From JBHENN01 sp046262015 (lineage in GTDB: Bacteria; Actinomycetota; CADDZG01; WHSQ01), in NCBI GenBank assembly GCA_046262015.1, contig JBHENN010000055.1, positions 1 to 14,929 of the forward strand: 14,929 nucleotides of DNA. The letters run 5' to 3'. Position numbers and translations under genes: made by a program. Below are positions 13,487 through 14,929 of this stretch, piece by piece (position 1 is the first letter of the stretch; each line of letters opens with the position of its first letter). The notes beneath the pieces are model-generated. The model did not search any database, was not told the origin of the DNA, and saw only the letters and a list, made by a program, of their open reading frames with translations.

Positions 13487-13732
13487 GTGACCCATCCGCC
13501 GGCGCAGGCCCCCGGGACCGGATCGGAGATGGCCCGCGGCATGTCGCAGGCGTCCTACGGGTTGTCGGCTGCGTTCGGTTTCGTCGGGGTGGTCGTCGGC
13601 TTCTGGTTCGCGGGACGCCTGATCGACGACTGGTTGGGCATCGCGCCGTGGGCGCAGGTCGTCGGCGCCGTCGCCGGATGGGTCCTCGGGGTCTTCGTCG
13701 TCTACTACGCCGCGCAGAGGGCGCCGCGGTGA
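13487..13732 (+). CDS. AtpZ/AtpI-family small membrane protein
   Basis: This 81-residue protein resembles the AtpZ-type putative F1Fo-ATPase accessory family (PF09527-like). It has a hydrophilic N-terminus of about 25 residues and two membrane helices (about 26-45 and 55-76) joined by a short loop reading GRLIDDWLGIAPW, with repeated glycines in both helices and WxLDxxL-like spacing typical of the family. Such proteins are thought to help c-ring assembly or Mg2+ supply. GTG 13487 is preceded by AAAGGA (13470-13475) at 11 nt; ATG 13529 or ATG 13541 are weaker alternatives that would shorten the N-terminus. The stop overlaps the next gene as GTGA. Confidence 0.78.
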   Translation: MTHPPAQAPGTGSEMARGMSQASYGLSAAFGFVGVVVGFWFAGRLIDDWLGIAPWAQVVGAVAGWVLGVFVVYYAAQRAPR

Positions 13733-14142
13733 TCGAGCTCCAGATGGTCCACCGCATGATGCGGCGGGCGGCGATCCTCGCCCCCATCGTGGCCGCGGCC
13801 CTCACCTGGTTCCGGGGCTCGCTCTGGGGCCTGTCCGCCGCGATCGGGATCGTGATGACCGTGCTCAACCTGTGGTTGGCGGCGCGGATCATCGGAGGGG
13901 TCGCGCAGAACAATCCCCAGCTGCTGCTGGTGGCCGCGCTTGGGGCCTTCACCCTGGGCCTGATGGTCCTCGTGGGGATCGCTCTCGGGCTCAGAGCCGC
14001 GGGCGTCGTCTACTTCCCGGTCACCGGGTTCACCCTGATCGGGTCCCATCTGGTCCTGGTGCTGTGGGAGGCTTCCGGCGCCTACGGCGAGGCTACGACG
14101 GGGCGCACCCCGGACCGCCCCATGACCCACGTGAGGAGCTGA
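13729..14142 (+). CDS. atpI: ATP synthase subunit I (AtpI-like)
   Basis: This is a 137-residue, four-helix membrane protein (about 12-28, 32-54, 65-87 and 90-113) in the AtpI position directly before atpB. Family members assist assembly of the Fo rotor. Sequence conservation in this family is low, so the call relies on topology, length and place; the matching gene in Mycobacterium lies between wecA and atpB. GTG 13729 overlaps the AtpZ-like stop by 4 nt. An open frame in the same phase extends back to ATG 13384, but that part is Arg/Gly-rich and covers the AtpZ-like gene in another frame, so it was not used. Confidence 0.75.
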   Translation: MIELQMVHRMMRRAAILAPIVAAALTWFRGSLWGLSAAIGIVMTVLNLWLAARIIGGVAQNNPQLLLVAALGAFTLGLMVLVGIALGLRAAGVVYFPVTGFTLIGSHLVLVLWEASGAYGEATTGRTPDRPMTHVRS

Positions 14143-14146
14143 GTCG

Positions 14147-14929
14147 ATGGAGATCGACATCAACGAGCTGTTCTTCTGGGAACCCATCGCCCTGGCGGGC
14201 ACCGCCCTGGAGATCAACCGTGTCGTCCTTCTCACGATGCTCGCGTCGGCTCTGTGCATCCTGTTCTTCTGGGCGGGGACCCGCCGCAGCGCCTTGGTCC
14301 CGCGCGGCATCCAGAACCTTGCCGAGACCGCGTACCTCTTCGTGCGCAACAACATCGCGATCGACACGATCGGCCCCGAAGGAGCGCGCTACGCCCCCTA
14401 CCTCGCGGCTCTGTTCTTCTTCATCTTCTTCGGCAATCTCCTCGAGATCGTGCCGGGGATCAACTTCCCGGTGAACTCGCGGATGGCGATCCCCCTGCTC
14501 CTCGCCTTCCTCACGTGGATCATCTACAACTTCGTGGGCATCAAGAAGCAGGGCCTGGTCCAGTACTTCAAGGGCACCCTCTTCCCTCCGGGCGTTCCGG
14601 CCTTGATCCGCCCCCTGCTGGCTCTCATCGAGCTCTTCTCGGTGTTCGTGATCCGGCCCCTGACCCTGGCGATCCGACTGCTCGCCAACATGATGGCGGG
14701 ACACGTGCTGTTGACGATCTTCTTTCTCTTCACCCACCAGTTCCTGGTCACCGATATCAAGCCTCTGACGCTGCCACTCGGCCTCCTCACCGCGGTCGTG
14801 GCGGCGGGCTTGATCGTGTTCGAGCTGCTCGTCATCTCGATCCAGGCGTACATCTTCACGATGCTCACGGCGTTCTACATCTCGGAAGCGATCCACGGCC
14901 ACGGCGACACGGCCGAGACCGACCATCAC
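14147..14929 (+). CDS. atpB: F1Fo-ATP synthase subunit a, 3' end cut by window
   Basis: Subunit a forms the two proton half-channels of Fo. ATG 14147 lies 8 nt after GAGGAG (14133-14138) and opens 261 codons to the window end with no stop, so the gene is incomplete at its 3' end, probably by only a few residues since the family's last helix is complete. The essential arginine is R177 in RPLTLAIRLLANMMAGH (170-186). The last conserved helix FELLVISIQAYIFTMLTAFY (225-244) carries E226 and Q233. FFGNLLEIVPG (95-104) is the usual first half of the channel region. Tight spacing (4 nt) to the AtpI-like gene marks a shared operon. Confidence 0.96.
   Translation, partial: MEIDINELFFWEPIALAGTALEINRVVLLTMLASALCILFFWAGTRRSALVPRGIQNLAETAYLFVRNNIAIDTIGPEGARYAPYLAALFFFIFFGNLLEIVPGINFPVNSRMAIPLLLAFLTWIIYNFVGIKKQGLVQYFKGTLFPPGVPALIRPLLALIELFSVFVIRPLTLAIRLLANMMAGHVLLTIFFLFTHQFLVTDIKPLTLPLGLLTAVVAAGLIVFELLVISIQAYIFTMLTAFYISEAIHGHGDTAETDHH

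Noticed and set aside
13384..13728. ATG-started frame running through the atp leader and across the AtpZ-like gene
   Set aside because: This upstream part translates to Arg/Gly-rich sequence with no domain, whereas the other frame encodes a convincing two-helix AtpZ-like protein. Only the part from GTG 13729 is a plausible protein.
1..14929. tRNA, rRNA, CRISPR array, insertion sequence or prophage genes
   Set aside because: Nearly every base is assigned to protein-coding genes; no direct-repeat array, transposase or integrase motif, or terminal inverted repeats were seen.

Overview
This GC-rich, very tightly packed bacterial window is most likely from an actinobacterium (Actinomycetota). The gene order rho, rpmE, prfA, prmC, tsaC, wecA-like, ATP synthase I, atpB matches the block known from Mycobacterium. 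The lmw-phosphatase, rpiB, glyA section and the transaldolase before rho also recall the Bacillus rho-to-atp region. A long Arg/Gly-rich insert in Rho, a Glu-type RpiB active site and frequent GTG starts agree with Actinomycetota. DUF1385 and the cyclic 2,3-diphosphoglycerate genes suggest a lineage outside the Streptomyces/Mycobacterium core, but I cannot name it from sequence alone.

Layout. Positions 1-2743 hold a three-gene carbohydrate-phosphate section. It contains a 5'-truncated cyclic 2,3-diphosphoglycerate synthetase, a 2-phosphoglycerate kinase and a small transaldolase, overlapping by 8 and 17 bp. Positions 2746-8332 follow on the same strand with transcription termination and translation genes: rho, a 59-residue membrane ORF, rpmE (L31), a DUF1385 membrane protein, prfA (RF1), prmC (the RF methylase) and tsaC (tRNA t6A synthesis). 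An M32 metallocarboxypeptidase (8314-9813) runs in reverse and overlaps the tsaC end by 19 bp. From a short divergent gap, the plus strand resumes with a low-molecular-weight phosphatase, rpiB, glyA and a WecA/TagO-type glycophospholipid transferase (9897-13329). The ATP synthase operon starts at 13487 with an AtpZ-like protein, an AtpI-like protein and subunit a, which is cut by the window end.

There is no gene-free stretch above 157 bp, and I see no mobile element, tRNA, rRNA or CRISPR. Most junctions overlap or have gaps under 15 nt, so translational coupling is likely throughout.

Two points stand out. First, the window carries a complete-looking pair of enzymes for cyclic 2,3-diphosphoglycerate, a metabolite I know chiefly as a solute and phosphagen-like compound of thermophilic methanogens, in a bacterial operon joined to transaldolase and rho. 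Second, an 18-bp perfect inverted repeat matching the Rex (NADH/NAD+ sensor) operator overlaps the -35 of a plausible promoter for the ATP synthase operon. This suggests redox control of F1Fo-ATP synthase expression.
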